The notes: generated from the sequence alone by a model not told the origin. A stretch of 64,000 nucleotides of DNA from Mumia quercus (GCF_025506335.1 NZ_JANZYO010000004.1:372001-436000), one strand, 5' to 3'. Counted from the stretch's first letter, positions 28,911 through 39,313 are shown. A program made the numbers and translations.

Positions 28911-31571
28911 CTACTCCGCGTCGGCGAGGAGCGCTCCTCGTGCCTCGCGCCGACGGCGCTGCTCGGCAGGGTCCGGGACCGGGACCGCGGCGATGAGCTG
29001 GCGGGTGTACTCCGCCTGCGGGGCGCGCAGCACCTCGTCGCGGGTGCCCTCCTCGACGATCCGCCCGTGCCGCATCACCGCGACCCGGTTCGCCAGGGCG
29101 TCGACGACGGCGAGGTCGTGCGTGATGAACAGGCACGCGAACTGCAGCTCCCGCTGGAGCTCGGCGAAGAGCTCGAGGACCTTGGCCTGCACCGACACGT
29201 CGAGCGCGGACGTGGGCTCGTCCGCGATGAGCAGGTCGGGGTCGAGCGCGAGCGCCCGGGCGAGACTGACCCGCTGGCGCTGTCCGCCCGACAGCTCGTG
29301 CGGGTAGCGTCCCGCGTACGCCGAGGGCAGCTGCACACGGTCCAGGAGCGTCGCGACCTTGGCGCGCTGGTCGGCCGCCGACAGGTCGCTCTGGACCTTC
29401 AGGGGCTCGGCGACGCACTCGCTGATCGTCATGTGCGGGTTCAGTGAGGCAGCCGGGTCCTGGAAGACGAAGCCGAACCGACCCCGGTGCGACCGGAGGC
29501 GGCGGTCCGACAGGGTGGTGATGTCCTGGTCACCGATGAGGACGGTGCCCTCGGTCGTCTTCTGGAGGCCGACGGCGACACGACCGAGGGTCGACTTGCC
29601 GCTGCCGGACTCCCCCACCAGGCCGAGAACCTCGCCCCGCCGGATCAGGAGGTCCACATCGTCGACCGCCCGGAACGACGGCTGACCGAGACGGCCGGCG
29701 AACTCGACGGTGACCCCCTGCAGCGTGAGCACCGGAGGTGCGTCGTCTGCCACCGCCGGCGCTCCCGCGCCCTGGCCGAGGTGGGGGACGGCCTCGAGGA
29801 GCCGTCGGGTGTACGGATGCCGAGGCGCACGGAACAACCGCTCCACCGGCGCCTGCTCCACGATCTCGCCGCGGTACATCACGACGGCGCGGTCCGCCAC
29901 GTCCGCGACGACGCCCATGTTGTGGGTGATGAGCACGATCGCCGTGCCGAGCCGGTCGCGCAGGTCCAGCAGCAGCTCGATGATCGCCGCCTGGACCGTC
30001 ACGTCGAGGGCGGTCGTCGGCTCGTCGGCGACGATGACGTCGGGCTCCAGCGCGATCGCCATCGCGATCATCACGCGCTGCTTCTGCCCGCCCGACAGCT
30101 GGTGCGGGTAGAAGTCGACGCGCCGCTCCGGATCCGGCAGCCCGACCAGCTCGAGGAGCTCCACGGCACGGCGGCGCGCGTCCTTCTTCGAGATGTCTCG
30201 GTGCGTGCGCAGCATCTCCACGATCTGCCACCCCACGGTGTAGACGGGGTCCAGCGCCGTCCCCGGCTCCTGGAAGATCATCGACACCTCGTCACCGCGG
30301 ACGAAGCGCAGGCGGCGCTCGGGCATCCCGATCAGCTCGCGCGACTCGTCGCCGCCCGTGCGCAGCAGCGCCGACCCCGACACGTTCGCGGTGTCGGGCA
30401 GCAGGCCCATCACCGCCCGCGACGTCACGGACTTCCCGGAGCCGGACTCACCGACGACCGCGACGACCTCGCCCGGCGCCACGTCGAAGCTGACGCCCTT
30501 GACGGCTCGGACCGAAGAGCCGCTGGTCTGGAACGTGACGGCCAGGTCGGTGAGACTGAGCGTCGCCACGCGGCGTACGTCGGCGTCGACGGCGGCGGCC
30601 TCCTCGGCGACGTCCTCGTCGAGACCCTCGGAGGCGACGGCCTCGGCGTACTCGGCGCTGATCTCCTCCTCGTCGGAGGTGGTGGTGTCTGCGCCGCGCG
30701 CCTTGAGGAGCGGGTTGAGGACGTCGTTGAGGCTCTCGCCCACCAGCGTCACGCCCATCACCATGAGCACGATCGCCATGCCGGGGAAGACGCCGGTCCA
30801 CCAGATGCCGTTGGTCGCGTCGGACATCGCCTTGTTGAGGTCGTAACCCCACTCGGCCGCCGACGACGGCTCGATCCCGAACCCGAGGAACCCGAGCGCG
30901 GCGAGCGTCAGGATCGCCTCGGAGGCGTTGAGCGTCGCGATGACCGGCACCGACTGGCGGACGTTGGCGAGGATGTGGCGGAACAGGATGCGCGGCGTCC
31001 GCGTCCCGACGACGCGCGCGGCGTCGACGTACGGCTCGACCTTGACGGCGAGCGTGGCGTTGCGGACGACGCGGAAGTACTGCGGGATGAACACGACCGT
31101 GAGCGCGATCGCCGCCGCGAGGACGCCGCCGACGACCCCGGACGAACCGCCGCCCACCACGATCGCGACGACGATCGCGAGCAGCAGCGACGGGAAGGCG
31201 TACAGCGCGTCCATCACGAGGACGAGCATCCGGTCGACCGGACCGGCGAGGAAGCCGGACAGCAGGCCGAGCGGGACGCCGATCACGAGCGAGAAGAGCA
31301 CGGCGAGCACGATCACCACGACGGCCGTGCGCGCACCGTAGATCACGCGGGACAGCACGTCCTGGCCGCCGACCGTGGTCCCCCACCAGTGCTCGGCCGA
31401 CGGGGGCTGCTGCGTGCCGAACGGCACGCCGTCGACGCGGGTCTCGTTGAACCCGTACGGCGCGAGCCACGGGGCGAAGACGGCGAGGATCAGGAAGACC
31501 GCGACCAGCACCATGCCGGCGACGAGCATGCCGCGCTGGAGACCGCGGGTGGACTTGAGCAGAGAGAACAT
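28911..31571 (-). CDS. Oligopeptide-type ABC transporter: fused inner permease and two ATPases
   Basis: An 886-residue fusion of three normally separate subunits. Residues about 1-290 are a DppC/OppC-like permease (helix 12-36; EAA-like loop around 183-203). Residues 295-333 are a very acidic linker. Residues 336-600 are an OppD-like ATPase (Walker A GESGSGKS 374-381, LSGGQ 492-496, Walker B 512-518). Residues 613-886 are an OppF-like ATPase (Walker A 653-660, LSGGQ 760-764, Walker B 780-786). Both cassettes keep their C-terminal peptide-transporter extension (HPYTRRLLEA; AEYTRQLIAA). ATG 31569-31571 follows GAGGAGG and starts 11 nt after the previous stop. With the upstream permease and binding protein it forms a complete importer. 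Confidence 0.92.
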   Translation of the reverse strand: MFSLLKSTRGLQRGMLVAGMVLVAVFLILAVFAPWLAPYGFNETRVDGVPFGTQQPPSAEHWWGTTVGGQDVLSRVIYGARTAVVVIVLAVLFSLVIGVPLGLLSGFLAGPVDRMLVLVMDALYAFPSLLLAIVVAIVVGGGSSGVVGGVLAAAIALTVVFIPQYFRVVRNATLAVKVEPYVDAARVVGTRTPRILFRHILANVRQSVPVIATLNASEAILTLAALGFLGFGIEPSSAAEWGYDLNKAMSDATNGIWWTGVFPGMAIVLMVMGVTLVGESLNDVLNPLLKARGADTTTSDEEEISAEYAEAVASEGLDEDVAEEAAAVDADVRRVATLSLTDLAVTFQTSGSSVRAVKGVSFDVAPGEVVAVVGESGSGKSVTSRAVMGLLPDTANVSGSALLRTGGDESRELIGMPERRLRFVRGDEVSMIFQEPGTALDPVYTVGWQIVEMLRTHRDISKKDARRRAVELLELVGLPDPERRVDFYPHQLSGGQKQRVMIAMAIALEPDVIVADEPTTALDVTVQAAIIELLLDLRDRLGTAIVLITHNMGVVADVADRAVVMYRGEIVEQAPVERLFRAPRHPYTRRLLEAVPHLGQGAGAPAVADDAPPVLTLQGVTVEFAGRLGQPSFRAVDDVDLLIRRGEVLGLVGESGSGKSTLGRVAVGLQKTTEGTVLIGDQDITTLSDRRLRSHRGRFGFVFQDPAASLNPHMTISECVAEPLKVQSDLSAADQRAKVATLLDRVQLPSAYAGRYPHELSGGQRQRVSLARALALDPDLLIADEPTSALDVSVQAKVLELFAELQRELQFACLFITHDLAVVDALANRVAVMRHGRIVEEGTRDEVLRAPQAEYTRQLIAAVPVPDPAEQRRRREARGALLADAE

Positions 31572-31581
31572 CAGGGCCTCC

Positions 31582-32670
31582 TCAGAACCGCACACGGGGG
31601 TCGACGAACGCGACGATGACGTCGATCAGCAGGCTGGAGACCGCGACGACGAGCGCGATGACGGTGACGATGCCCTGGACGGCGATGAAGTCCCGCTTCA
31701 CCAGGTAGTCGGCGAGGGTGTAGCCGAGACCCTGCCACTCGAACGTGGTCTCGGTGAGGACGGCGCCACCGAGCAGCAGCGCCACCTGAAGGCCCATGAC
31801 GGTGACGACCGGCACGAGAGCGTTGCGGTACGCGTGCTTGCGGACCACGCGCCGCTCGGCGATGCCGCGGGCCCGGGTCGCCGTGACGTAGTCGGTGCGC
31901 AGCGTCTGGATCAGGTTGACCCGGACCAGCCGCAGGAAGACACCGCCGGTGAGGAGTCCGAGCGCGATCGCAGGGAGGATCGCGTGCTTGAGCACGTCCC
32001 ACACGTACGCGGGGTCGCCCCACAGGATCGCGTCGATGATCATGATGTGCGTCTGCGGCTCGACGTCTTGCAGCGCCAGCTCGACGGACGTGCTCGCGCG
32101 CCCGGCGACGGGCAGCCCCAGCGGCACGAACGCCAGCTTGAGCAGCAGGCCCACGAAGAACACCGGGGCCGCGTAGACGAGGATCGAGAAGATGCGCAGG
32201 ACGGCGTCCGGCCAGGCGTCGCGGTGCCGCGCTGCGAGGCGGCCGAGCGGGATGCCGAGCGAGAACGCCACGAGCAGCGCCCAGAACGCCAGCTCGAGAG
32301 TGGCGGCGCCGTTGACGACGAGGACGTCGGAGATCGGGCGCCCGTCGGTCATCGCCGTGCCGAAGTCTCCGCGCAGGATGCCGGTGAGGTAGTCCCAGTA
32401 CTGCTGGAGGAGCGGGGCGTCGAGACCCGCGGCCGCCTTGCGCTCCGCGATCTGCTCGGGCGTCAGCCGTCCGCCCTGCGCGGCACTGATCGGATCACCG
32501 ATCACCCGCATCAAGAAGAACACGAACGTCACGAGGATCCACATCATCGGGATCACCAGGGCGACCCGGACGAGGAGGTAGCGGGTCAGCGGGCTCATGC
32601 CTCCGGACCGGCGCGGGGCGCTGGGCGCCTCCGGCTGCTCGGACCCGGTGAGGAGCTCGGTCGTCGCCAT
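31582..32670 (-). CDS. Oligopeptide-type ABC transporter outer permease (DppB-like)
   Basis: A 362-residue permease. After a short cytoplasmic N-terminus comes the DppB-type first helix (YLLVRVALVIPMMWILVTFVFFLMRVIGDP). The family loop LLQQYWDYLTGILRGDFG follows, then TDYVTATRARGIAERRVVRKHAYRNALVPVV (EAA loop), ending FVDPRVRF. ATG 32668-32670 is nine bases after AAGG; an in-frame TTG nearer the ribosome-binding site is less likely. It pairs with the permease half of the fusion downstream to form the channel. Confidence 0.93.
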   Translation of the reverse strand: MATTELLTGSEQPEAPSAPRRSGGMSPLTRYLLVRVALVIPMMWILVTFVFFLMRVIGDPISAAQGGRLTPEQIAERKAAAGLDAPLLQQYWDYLTGILRGDFGTAMTDGRPISDVLVVNGAATLELAFWALLVAFSLGIPLGRLAARHRDAWPDAVLRIFSILVYAAPVFFVGLLLKLAFVPLGLPVAGRASTSVELALQDVEPQTHIMIIDAILWGDPAYVWDVLKHAILPAIALGLLTGGVFLRLVRVNLIQTLRTDYVTATRARGIAERRVVRKHAYRNALVPVVTVMGLQVALLLGGAVLTETTFEWQGLGYTLADYLVKRDFIAVQGIVTVIALVVAVSSLLIDVIVAFVDPRVRF

Positions 32671-32717
32671 CAGGCTCAACCTTCCAAGAGTGTCTGTGGT
32701 GGTGCGAGAGAGACGAG

Positions 32718-32754
32718 CGGGGGCGAGACCCGGTCACGACCGGGACCCGCCCCC
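32718..32754 (-). terminator. Intercistronic stem-loop between binding protein and permease genes
   Basis: GC-rich arms around 32718-32735 and 32738-32754 (core ACCCGGTC/GACCGGGA) lie in the 118-nt gap after the binding-protein gene. In ABC operons such hairpins usually stabilise the binding-protein mRNA and reduce expression of the membrane subunits. There is no T run, so a full terminator is unlikely. Confidence 0.5.
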
Positions 32755-32788
32755 TGCTCAGTCGGTGGTGCTCAGACCGCGGGTCCGG

Positions 32789-34384
32789 TCACTTCGACAG
32801 CGACGTCAGCCGGAACTTGAACGCCGCGTCGAGGGTGTTCTCCACGCCCTTCACGTCGTCGGTCGCGACGGCGACCTGCGCTCCGGTCAGCAGCGGCAGC
32901 GTCGAGATCTCCTCGGCGGCGAGCTGCTGGACCTGGCCGAGGAGCTCCTCACGCTTGGCCTTGTCGGGCTCGGTGCGCTCGGCCGCGAGAAGGGCGGTCA
33001 TCTCCGGGTTCTCGTAGTGGTTCCCGATGAAGTTGCCCTTGTCGAAGAACGGCGTCACGTAGTTGTCCGCGTCCGGGAAGTCCGGGAACCAGCCGAGCTG
33101 GTAGACGGGGTACGCGTCGTTCACCCGCTCCTCGTTGTAGGTCGTCCACTCGGCCGACTGGAGGTCGACCTTGAAGAGACCCGTGTCCTCGAGCTGGCGC
33201 TTGACCTCGTTGTACTCCTGGTCCGAGCTGCCGCCGTAGTGGTCAGGGTTGTACTGGAGGTTGATCGTGACCGGCGTCTTCACGCCCGCGTCGCTGAGGA
33301 ACTTCTGCGCGGCGGCCTTGTCCGGCTTGTCGCCGTAGACCTCCTTGAACGCCTCGGTGGCGCCGGGGAGACCCTCGGGGATCGGCGAGTACGCCGGGAC
33401 GTACGTGCCCTTGTAGACCTGCTCCGAGATCGCGTCGCGGTCGATCGACGAGGCCACGGCCTTGCGGATCGCCAGCTTCTGCGCGTCGTTGTCGCCCGGC
33501 ATCGTCTTGAGGTTGAACACGATGTAGCGCAGCTCGCCGCCGGCGCCCTTGTGGACGGTGACGCCGTCGGTGCCCTCGAGGCTCTCGATGTCGGTCGGGG
33601 TGAGCGAGCGCCACGCGACGTCGATGTTCTTCTTCTCGATGTCGAGCTTGAGGTTGTTGCTGTCGGTGTAGGTCTTCAGCGTGACCGAGCCGACCTTGGC
33701 GTCGTCGTACGCGCCGTCGTAGTCGTCGTTCGCCTTGAACTCCGCGAGCTGGCCCTTCTGGTACTTGCCGATCGTGAACGGGCCGGAGAAGCCCTGCGCC
33801 TCGACGGCCTCCTCATCGGTCAGCGCCTTGTCGGCCGGGTACGTCTTCTCGTCGACGATCGGGCCGGCCGAGGTCACGAGGACCTGCGGGAACGTCTGGT
33901 CGTTCGGCGTCTTGAGGGTGAAGACGACCGTCTTGTCGTCCTTCGCCTCGACGCTGGCCATGTTGACCAGGAGCGAGGCCGGGCCGTTCGGGTCCTCGAT
34001 GTCGACGATGCGCTGGAAGGAGTGCGCGACCGACTGCGCCGTGAGCGGGTTGCCGTTGGCGAACTTCAGCCCCTCCTTCATGGTGCAGGTGTAGGTCGTC
34101 GGCGTGTCGAACTCGCACTTCTCCGCCGCGTCGGGCTGGGGCTCGGTCTCGCCCTCGGGGAAGTTCAGCAGGTACTGGTAGACCTGCGTCTGGACCATCA
34201 GCGAGCCGTTGTCGTACGACGCGGCGGGGTCGATCGAGACGACCTTGTCGGTGGTCCCGACGACCAGGCTGTCTCCCGAGCCGGAGCCCTCGTCGTCGCT
34301 GTTGTTGCCGGCGCCGCATGCCGATGCACCCAGGGCAAGAGCCGTGGCGCCCGCGAGAGCGGCTGCTGCTCTCAGCTTCTTCAC
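32789..34384 (-). CDS. ABC transporter substrate-binding lipoprotein (SBP family 5)
   Basis: A 531-residue lipoprotein. GTG 34382-34384 gives [25 protein letters not shown], with a lipobox ending in Cys. The mature part is an OppA/DppA-type peptide-binding fold: [22 protein letters not shown] near the start, the family motif [19 protein letters not shown], and [13 protein letters not shown]. It captures the ligand outside the membrane for the permease/ATPases encoded next. Peptides are the likely class of ligand, but nickel, sugars or opines are possible. It heads the three-gene minus-strand operon; the frame upstream of GTG is not signal-like. Confidence 0.93.
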   Translation of the reverse strand: MKKLRAAAALAGATALALGASACGAGNNSDDEGSGSGDSLVVGTTDKVVSIDPAASYDNGSLMVQTQVYQYLLNFPEGETEPQPDAAEKCEFDTPTTYTCTMKEGLKFANGNPLTAQSVAHSFQRIVDIEDPNGPASLLVNMASVEAKDDKTVVFTLKTPNDQTFPQVLVTSAGPIVDEKTYPADKALTDEEAVEAQGFSGPFTIGKYQKGQLAEFKANDDYDGAYDDAKVGSVTLKTYTDSNNLKLDIEKKNIDVAWRSLTPTDIESLEGTDGVTVHKGAGGELRYIVFNLKTMPGDNDAQKLAIRKAVASSIDRDAISEQVYKGTYVPAYSPIPEGLPGATEAFKEVYGDKPDKAAAQKFLSDAGVKTPVTINLQYNPDHYGGSSDQEYNEVKRQLEDTGLFKVDLQSAEWTTYNEERVNDAYPVYQLGWFPDFPDADNYVTPFFDKGNFIGNHYENPEMTALLAAERTEPDKAKREELLGQVQQLAAEEISTLPLLTGAQVAVATDDVKGVENTLDAAFKFRLTSLSK

Positions 34385-34658
34385 GTCGTTCTCCTCGTTT
34401 CGCAGCGGCCGCACCGGAGGATCTCCGTCGTCCACGGCCTCGTCAGGGAGGTTGTCCGGATGGCGGACAGCCGCTGGGCACGCTACTCCTGGGTCCCGGT
34501 CAGCACCTAGGCGCGCTCCGCAACCTTCATGCGACTGTTACCAACCGCTTCGTCCCCCGGGCGTGGCCACGCGCACGATCTCGGTCTGGCCCCGCCGGTT
34601 ACGCTTGACCGGGGCGACGACCGCCCCCAGCCCGTCGCCGCGCCGAGGAGTCCGCTCG

Positions 34659-35951
34659 ATGACCACCACCCCGAACTCTCCGCTGAACCAGACTCTCGCC
34701 GAGTTCGATCCCGAGGTCGCCGCGGCGATCGACGCCGAGCTCGGGCGCCAGCGCGACACCCTCGAGATGATCGCCTCGGAGAACTTCGCTCCCCTCGCTG
34801 CGCTCCAGGCACAGGGCAGCGTCATGACCAACAAGTACGCCGAGGGCTACCCGGGCAAGCGCTACTACGGCGGTTGCGAGTTCGTCGACATCACCGAGAA
34901 CCTCGCCATCGACCGGCTGAAGGCGCTCTTCGACGCGCAGTACGTCAACGTCCAGCCGCACTCCGGCGCCCAGGCCAACGCGGCCGCGATGCACGCGCTC
35001 ATCAAGCCCGGTGACACGATCCTCGGCCTCGACCTCGCGCACGGCGGCCACCTCACGCACGGCATGCGGCTCAACTTCTCCGGCAAGCTCTACAACGTTG
35101 TCGCGTACCACGTGGACGAGACGTCGCACCGGGTCGACATGGACGAGGTGCGCCGCCTCGCGCAGGAGCACCGTCCGCAGCTCATCATCGCCGGCTGGTC
35201 GGCCTACCCGCGCCAGCTCGACTTCGCCGAGTTCCGCGCGATCGCCGACGAGGTCGGTGCCAAGCTCATGGTCGACATGGCCCACTTCGCCGGCCTGGTC
35301 GCCGCGGGCCTCCACCCGAGCCCGGTGCCGCACGCCCACGTCGTCACCTCGACGACCCATAAGACGCTGGGCGGGCCGCGCGGCGGCGTCATCCTCACCA
35401 ACGACGAGGAGGTCGGCAAGAAGATCCGCTCGGCCGTCTTCCCCGGTCAGCAGGGTGGCCCGCTCGAGCACGTGATCGCCGCCAAGGCCGTCGCGTTCAA
35501 GATGGCCGCGCAGCCGGAGTTCAAGGAGCGCCAGGAGCGCACCATCGAGGGCGCGCAGATCGTGGCCGAGCGCCTCAACGCCGACGACATGCGTGAAGCC
35601 GGGGTCAGCGTGCTGACCGGCGGCACCGACGTACACCTCGTCCTCGTCGACCTGCGCCACTCCACGCTCGACGGCCAGCAGGCGGAGGACCGTCTCCACG
35701 AGGTCGGCATCACGGTGAACCGCAACGCCGTCCCGTTCGACCCCCGCCCGCCGATGGTGACCTCCGGCGTCCGCCTCGGCACGCCCGCGCTCGCCACGCG
35801 CGGGTTCGGTGCGGAGGAGTTCCGCGAGGTCGCCGACATCCTGGCCGAGGCGCTGAAGCCCGAGGTCGCCGACATCGAGGCGCTGCGCAAGCGCGTCGCC
35901 GTGCTCACCGACCGCTTCCCGCTCTACCCGTCGCTGGCACCGTTGGCATGA
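34659..35951 (+). CDS. glyA: Serine hydroxymethyltransferase
   Basis: A 430-residue PLP enzyme that interconverts serine and glycine and charges tetrahydrofolate with a one-carbon unit. Key parts are [26 protein letters not shown], and the PLP lysine Lys235 in [17 protein letters not shown] 34659-34661 follows GAGGAG. The stop overlaps the next gene (ATGA). The 274 nt between the divergent binding-protein gene and glyA contains no riboswitch that I can recognise. Confidence 0.97.
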   Translation: MTTTPNSPLNQTLAEFDPEVAAAIDAELGRQRDTLEMIASENFAPLAALQAQGSVMTNKYAEGYPGKRYYGGCEFVDITENLAIDRLKALFDAQYVNVQPHSGAQANAAAMHALIKPGDTILGLDLAHGGHLTHGMRLNFSGKLYNVVAYHVDETSHRVDMDEVRRLAQEHRPQLIIAGWSAYPRQLDFAEFRAIADEVGAKLMVDMAHFAGLVAAGLHPSPVPHAHVVTSTTHKTLGGPRGGVILTNDEEVGKKIRSAVFPGQQGGPLEHVIAAKAVAFKMAAQPEFKERQERTIEGAQIVAERLNADDMREAGVSVLTGGTDVHLVLVDLRHSTLDGQQAEDRLHEVGITVNRNAVPFDPRPPMVTSGVRLGTPALATRGFGAEEFREVADILAEALKPEVADIEALRKRVAVLTDRFPLYPSLAPLA

Positions 35952-36832
35952 CCTCCGGGTCCGCTGCCACCCGCCCCGCCGTGGGGTGGCTGTCACCACG
36001 CCTCTGGGGACTCCACGTCCTCGTCGTGGTGGCCGTCGCCTTCACGACGTTCATGGGGATGTGGCAGATCGGGGTCTACGACGACCGGCGCGACGAGGCG
36101 ACGGCCAACCACACGTCCGCCGAGGCCGTCCCGCTGCAGGACGTGCTCGGCCCCGACGACCCGTACACGACGACGGCCGACTACCAGCGCGTCTCCGTAC
36201 GCGGGACCTACGGCGAGACCGGCGAGCAGGTCTGGATCGAGGGTCGGGAGCACGACGGTCGGACCGGCTACTGGCTGGTCGCCCCGGTCGTCGTCGACGG
36301 CGCCGAGGGCGGGTCCGGTGCGCGTCCGCCGGCGCTGCTCGTGGTCCGCGGGTGGTCGCCCGACGCTGGCGAGCTCCCCCCGACGCCGGAGGGCGAGGTG
36401 ACGGTCGAGGCCGTCCTGCAGGCCGGTGACCCGCGCGGGTCCGGCTTCGACCCCGAGACCCGGACCCTCGACGGCATCCGCATCCCGCGGCTGGTCAACG
36501 AGATGCCGTACGACCTGTACGGCGGCTACGGCGTGGTGACGGCCCAGGAGCCCGCCGACGCCGCCGGCCTGGAGCCCGCGACGGTGCCCGAGCCGACGAG
36601 CGACTCGACCGCCGGCATCCGCAACCTCTTCTACGCGATCGAGTGGTGGATCTTCGGCGCGTTCGCCCTCTTCATGTGGTGGCGGATGTGCCAGGACATC
36701 CGCCGCGAGTCCGCCGGGACGAGGACCCCACGGGTGCCCGCCGCCAAGCGCGCCGCAGAGGAGGCCGTGCGGGCCCGCAGGCGCGAGCGCGAGCGTCAGC
36801 CGGTGGACGACACGTCCCGCTCGGGGCGTTGA
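35948..36832 (+). CDS. SURF1-family cytochrome oxidase assembly protein
   Basis: A 294-residue membrane protein with the SURF1 layout: one N-terminal helix ([24 protein letters not shown], followed by basic YDDRRDE), an extracytoplasmic domain with V-R-G-x-Y and [20 protein letters not shown], and one C-terminal helix ([15 protein letters not shown]). SURF1 assists haem/copper insertion in aa3-type oxidase. The Arg-rich cytoplasmic tail is an actinobacterial feature. It is translationally coupled to glyA although the pathways are unrelated. Confidence 0.88.
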   Translation: MTSGSAATRPAVGWLSPRLWGLHVLVVVAVAFTTFMGMWQIGVYDDRRDEATANHTSAEAVPLQDVLGPDDPYTTTADYQRVSVRGTYGETGEQVWIEGREHDGRTGYWLVAPVVVDGAEGGSGARPPALLVVRGWSPDAGELPPTPEGEVTVEAVLQAGDPRGSGFDPETRTLDGIRIPRLVNEMPYDLYGGYGVVTAQEPADAAGLEPATVPEPTSDSTAGIRNLFYAIEWWIFGAFALFMWWRMCQDIRRESAGTRTPRVPAAKRAAEEAVRARRRERERQPVDDTSRSGR

Positions 36833-36855
36833 CCGCCGAAGGTACCCTCGAAGAC

Positions 36856-37212
36856 GTGCCCAAGACACTCGCCGCCTACCGCGTCCTCGCCCTCGTCGTC
36901 AGCTTCTTCGTGATCGCCGTCGTCGGCGGCTGGATCATCAAGATGGTCGTCCCCGAGGGCACGACGTGGCACGACATCGGCGAGTTCACGGCCTCGATCT
37001 CGCCGATCCACGGCGTCTTCTACATGGTGCTGCTGGTGATCACGGCCGTGCTCTCGCGGCAGGCCGGCTGGACGGTCGGCTTCACCGTCGCGACGATGGT
37101 GCTCGCGACGATCCCGTTCGTGTCGTTCTGGGCCGAGCACCGCGCCACCCAGCACACCCGTGAGCTGTGGGCCACGTACGAGGCCGAGGCCGAGGCGGCC
37201 GCCGCCAAGTAG
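36856..37212 (+). CDS. DUF3817 small membrane protein
   Basis: A 118-residue protein from GTG 36856. It has three hydrophobic helices (starting LAAYRVLALVVSFFVIAVVGGW) with the family-typical segment ISPIHGVFYMVLLV and the end FVSFWAEHRATQHTR, then an Ala/Glu-rich tail. DUF3817 proteins are often found next to SURF1 in actinobacteria. A membrane role beside respiration is a guess from context. Confidence 0.82.
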   Translation: MPKTLAAYRVLALVVSFFVIAVVGGWIIKMVVPEGTTWHDIGEFTASISPIHGVFYMVLLVITAVLSRQAGWTVGFTVATMVLATIPFVSFWAEHRATQHTRELWATYEAEAEAAAAK

Positions 37213-37234
37213 GCGTGGCTGGGCGGCGAGGTCC

Positions 37235-38011
37235 TCAGCGACCGACGTACGACGCCTTGCCGGGACCGTCGGTCAGGAACGACCGGATCGCCGTCCGCAT
37301 GTCCTCGGTCTCGTAGAGCGCTGCCGCGATCGCGGTGATCTCGGCGTCCGCCGCGGCGACGCCGCCGCGCTCCACCGCGCGGAGCACCTCCTTCGTGGCC
37401 GCGTGCGCACGCGTCGGTCCGGAGGCGAGCGAGTCCACCAGCGCCGTCACCGCCGCATCCAGCGCGTCGGCAGGGTGCACACGGTTGACGACACCCCACC
37501 GCTCGAGGGTCGGGGCGTCGTACAGCTCGCCGGTCATCACGAACTCCTTCGCGCGGCCGATCCCGGCACGTGCCGCGAGGCGCTGCGTGCCGCCCATGGT
37601 CGGCGTCAGGCCGACGACCTTCTCCACGAGACCGAACTTCGCGCGGTCCGACGCCACGATGATGTCGCACGCGAGCGCGACCTCCAGCGCCCACGTCAGG
37701 CAGAGGGCGTGCGCGGCGAACACGACCGGGTAGTCGAGGGCGGCGATGCGCAGCGGGAGGGCGAGCATGCGGTCGAACAATGCCTTGCCGTCGGCAGCGG
37801 AGGTCTGCGCGTCGAAGAGCGCGACATCGACACCGCCGGAGACGACCTTGCCCTCGGCCCGGATCAGCAGCGCTCGGGGTGGTTCTGACGCCAGCGTGTC
37901 GAGCGCCTCCTCGAAGGCGTCGTGCAGCTCGAGGGAGTAGAGATTGAGCGGCGGCGCCGCGAACGTGAGGATCGCGGCGCCGCTCGGCTCGTACGTGAGG
38001 GTGACGGTCAC
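37235..38011 (-). CDS. Enoyl-CoA hydratase/isomerase family protein
   Basis: A 258-residue crotonase-fold protein from GTG 38009-38011. The first oxyanion-hole strand is ALLIRAEGKVVSGGVDVALF, but the second is HALCLTWALEVALACDIIVAS in place of the usual G-A-G-G motif, so catalysis may be altered. The downstream helix reads GLTPTMGGTQRLAARAGIGRAKEFVMTGE, as in typical hydratases. It could act in fatty-acid or branched-chain breakdown; the substrate is undetermined. It is convergent with DUF3817 and probably co-transcribed with the gene upstream (2-nt gap). Confidence 0.85.
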   Translation of the reverse strand: MTVTLTYEPSGAAILTFAAPPLNLYSLELHDAFEEALDTLASEPPRALLIRAEGKVVSGGVDVALFDAQTSAADGKALFDRMLALPLRIAALDYPVVFAAHALCLTWALEVALACDIIVASDRAKFGLVEKVVGLTPTMGGTQRLAARAGIGRAKEFVMTGELYDAPTLERWGVVNRVHPADALDAAVTALVDSLASGPTRAHAATKEVLRAVERGGVAAADAEITAIAAALYETEDMRTAIRSFLTDGPGKASYVGR

Positions 38012-38013
38012 CC

Positions 38014-38604
38014 TCAGATCTTGTCCGACCCCGGACGCTGGTCGTCGCGCGGGTCGACGTCAGCACCTGCGAGCGCGTCCGCGTCCTGACCCTCTGGCGG
38101 CTGGGCCGCCGCGGGCGAAGCAGGCACCGTGGCCGGGCCCGTGGGCCGCACCGGCTCCGGCGGCGGAGGCGGCGGGGTGTAGCTGCCTCCTGACGGGGCC
38201 GACGTCAGCTTCTTGACCGCGAACGCGATCGCACCACCGATGGCGGCGACGAGGACGAGCTTGCGCAGACGGTGCGTCTTCTTCTTCTTCTTCGGCTGCT
38301 CGTCGTCGTGGGCGTGCTCCTCGGCCTTTGCCGCTGCGGCGGTCGCCGCGACGGCCGCGAGCGCAGCAGCACGCTTCTTGGCCTTCTTCGCCTTCCGCCG
38401 CGACAGCTCCGTCGCCACGACGGCACGCTCCTGAGCATCGGCAAGGACGGGGGCCGCCGCCACACGCGCGTCGTCGAGGCGAGGTCCGACCGTGCCCGCG
38501 ACCGAACCAGCGGCATCGGCGACCGACTGGGACGCGCTCTCCCAGATCTCACTCGCGCGCTCGGCGAGCACCTCGCTCTTTGACTTCTTCTTGCGCAGCA
38601 ACAT
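38014..38604 (-). CDS. YtxH-like membrane-anchored basic/proline protein
   Basis: A 196-residue protein. The N-terminal third is an amphipathic helix with repeating Ala/Ser/Asp (residues 10-65). A long Lys/Ala stretch (68-95), a His/Asp patch, a KKKKK cluster (105-109) and one short membrane helix (about 115-130) follow. The tail is a proline run plus an acidic disordered end. Similar single-helix proteins are common in actinobacteria, but no function is known. The start ATG ([16 protein letters not shown]) has AAAGGG upstream. It is divergent from the cyclophilin gene. Confidence 0.7.
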   Translation of the reverse strand: MLLRKKKSKSEVLAERASEIWESASQSVADAAGSVAGTVGPRLDDARVAAAPVLADAQERAVVATELSRRKAKKAKKRAAALAAVAATAAAAKAEEHAHDDEQPKKKKKTHRLRKLVLVAAIGGAIAFAVKKLTSAPSGGSYTPPPPPPEPVRPTGPATVPASPAAAQPPEGQDADALAGADVDPRDDQRPGSDKI

Positions 38605-38778
38605 GGTGAGCCCTTTCCCATGGTCAGCGTTCTCTTTGTCCACACCGTACCGACGCTGTGGTCACTGTGCCGGTGCCCGCGACCGCGGCGCTCACACGTG
38701 AGGCGTGCACCACTGCGCGTCGCGGTGTGGTGCTGCGTGGGAGGATGGAACGCAGAGACACCCGAACGAGAGGCAACC

Positions 38779-39303
38779 GTGGCTGACCAGTCGACCGTCA
38801 CGCTCAAGACCAACCGTGGCGACATCACCCTCCGGCTCTTCCCGAACCACGCTCCCAAGACCGTGGAGAACTTCGTCGGGCTGGCGAAGGGCACCAAGAC
38901 CTGGAAGGACCCCGAGACCGGGGCCGAGCGCAACGATCCCCTCTACGACGGGACGATCTTCCACCGCGTCATCGACCAGTTCATGATCCAGGGCGGTGAC
39001 CCCAAGGGCAACGGCACCGGTGGCCCGGGCTACGAGTTCGAGGACGAGTTCCACCCCGAGCTGCAGTTCGACCGCCCGTACCTCCTCGCGATGGCGAACG
39101 CCGGCGCCAACACCAACGGCTCGCAGTTCTTCATCACGACCGTGCCCACGCCGCACCTCAACCGTCGGCACACGATCTTCGGTGAGGTCGTCGACGATGC
39201 GAGCAAGGCGGTCGTGGACGCCATCGGCAGCACGCCGACGGGTCGGCTCGACCGTCCTTCGGAGCCCGTCGTCATCGAGTCGGTCGTCTTCGACGAGGCC
39301 TGA
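38779..39303 (+). CDS. Peptidyl-prolyl cis-trans isomerase, cyclophilin type
   Basis: A 174-residue single-domain cyclophilin starting at GTG 38779, six bases after AGAGG. The active-site residues lie in [15 protein letters not shown] (Arg, Phe, Met, Gln) and in [15 protein letters not shown]. There is no signal peptide, so it is cytoplasmic. It accelerates prolyl isomerisation in protein folding. Cyclophilin followed by rhomboid is the conserved order near the actinobacterial origin. Confidence 0.95.
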   Translation: MADQSTVTLKTNRGDITLRLFPNHAPKTVENFVGLAKGTKTWKDPETGAERNDPLYDGTIFHRVIDQFMIQGGDPKGNGTGGPGYEFEDEFHPELQFDRPYLLAMANAGANTNGSQFFITTVPTPHLNRRHTIFGEVVDDASKAVVDAIGSTPTGRLDRPSEPVVIESVVFDEA

Positions 39304-39313
39304 CCCGCCGTCG

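Noticed and set aside
34500-34658. Possible riboswitch in the glyA leader
   Set aside because: I looked for glycine-, ZTP- and THF-type conserved cores and saw none; a covariance-model search (Infernal/Rfam) would be decisive.
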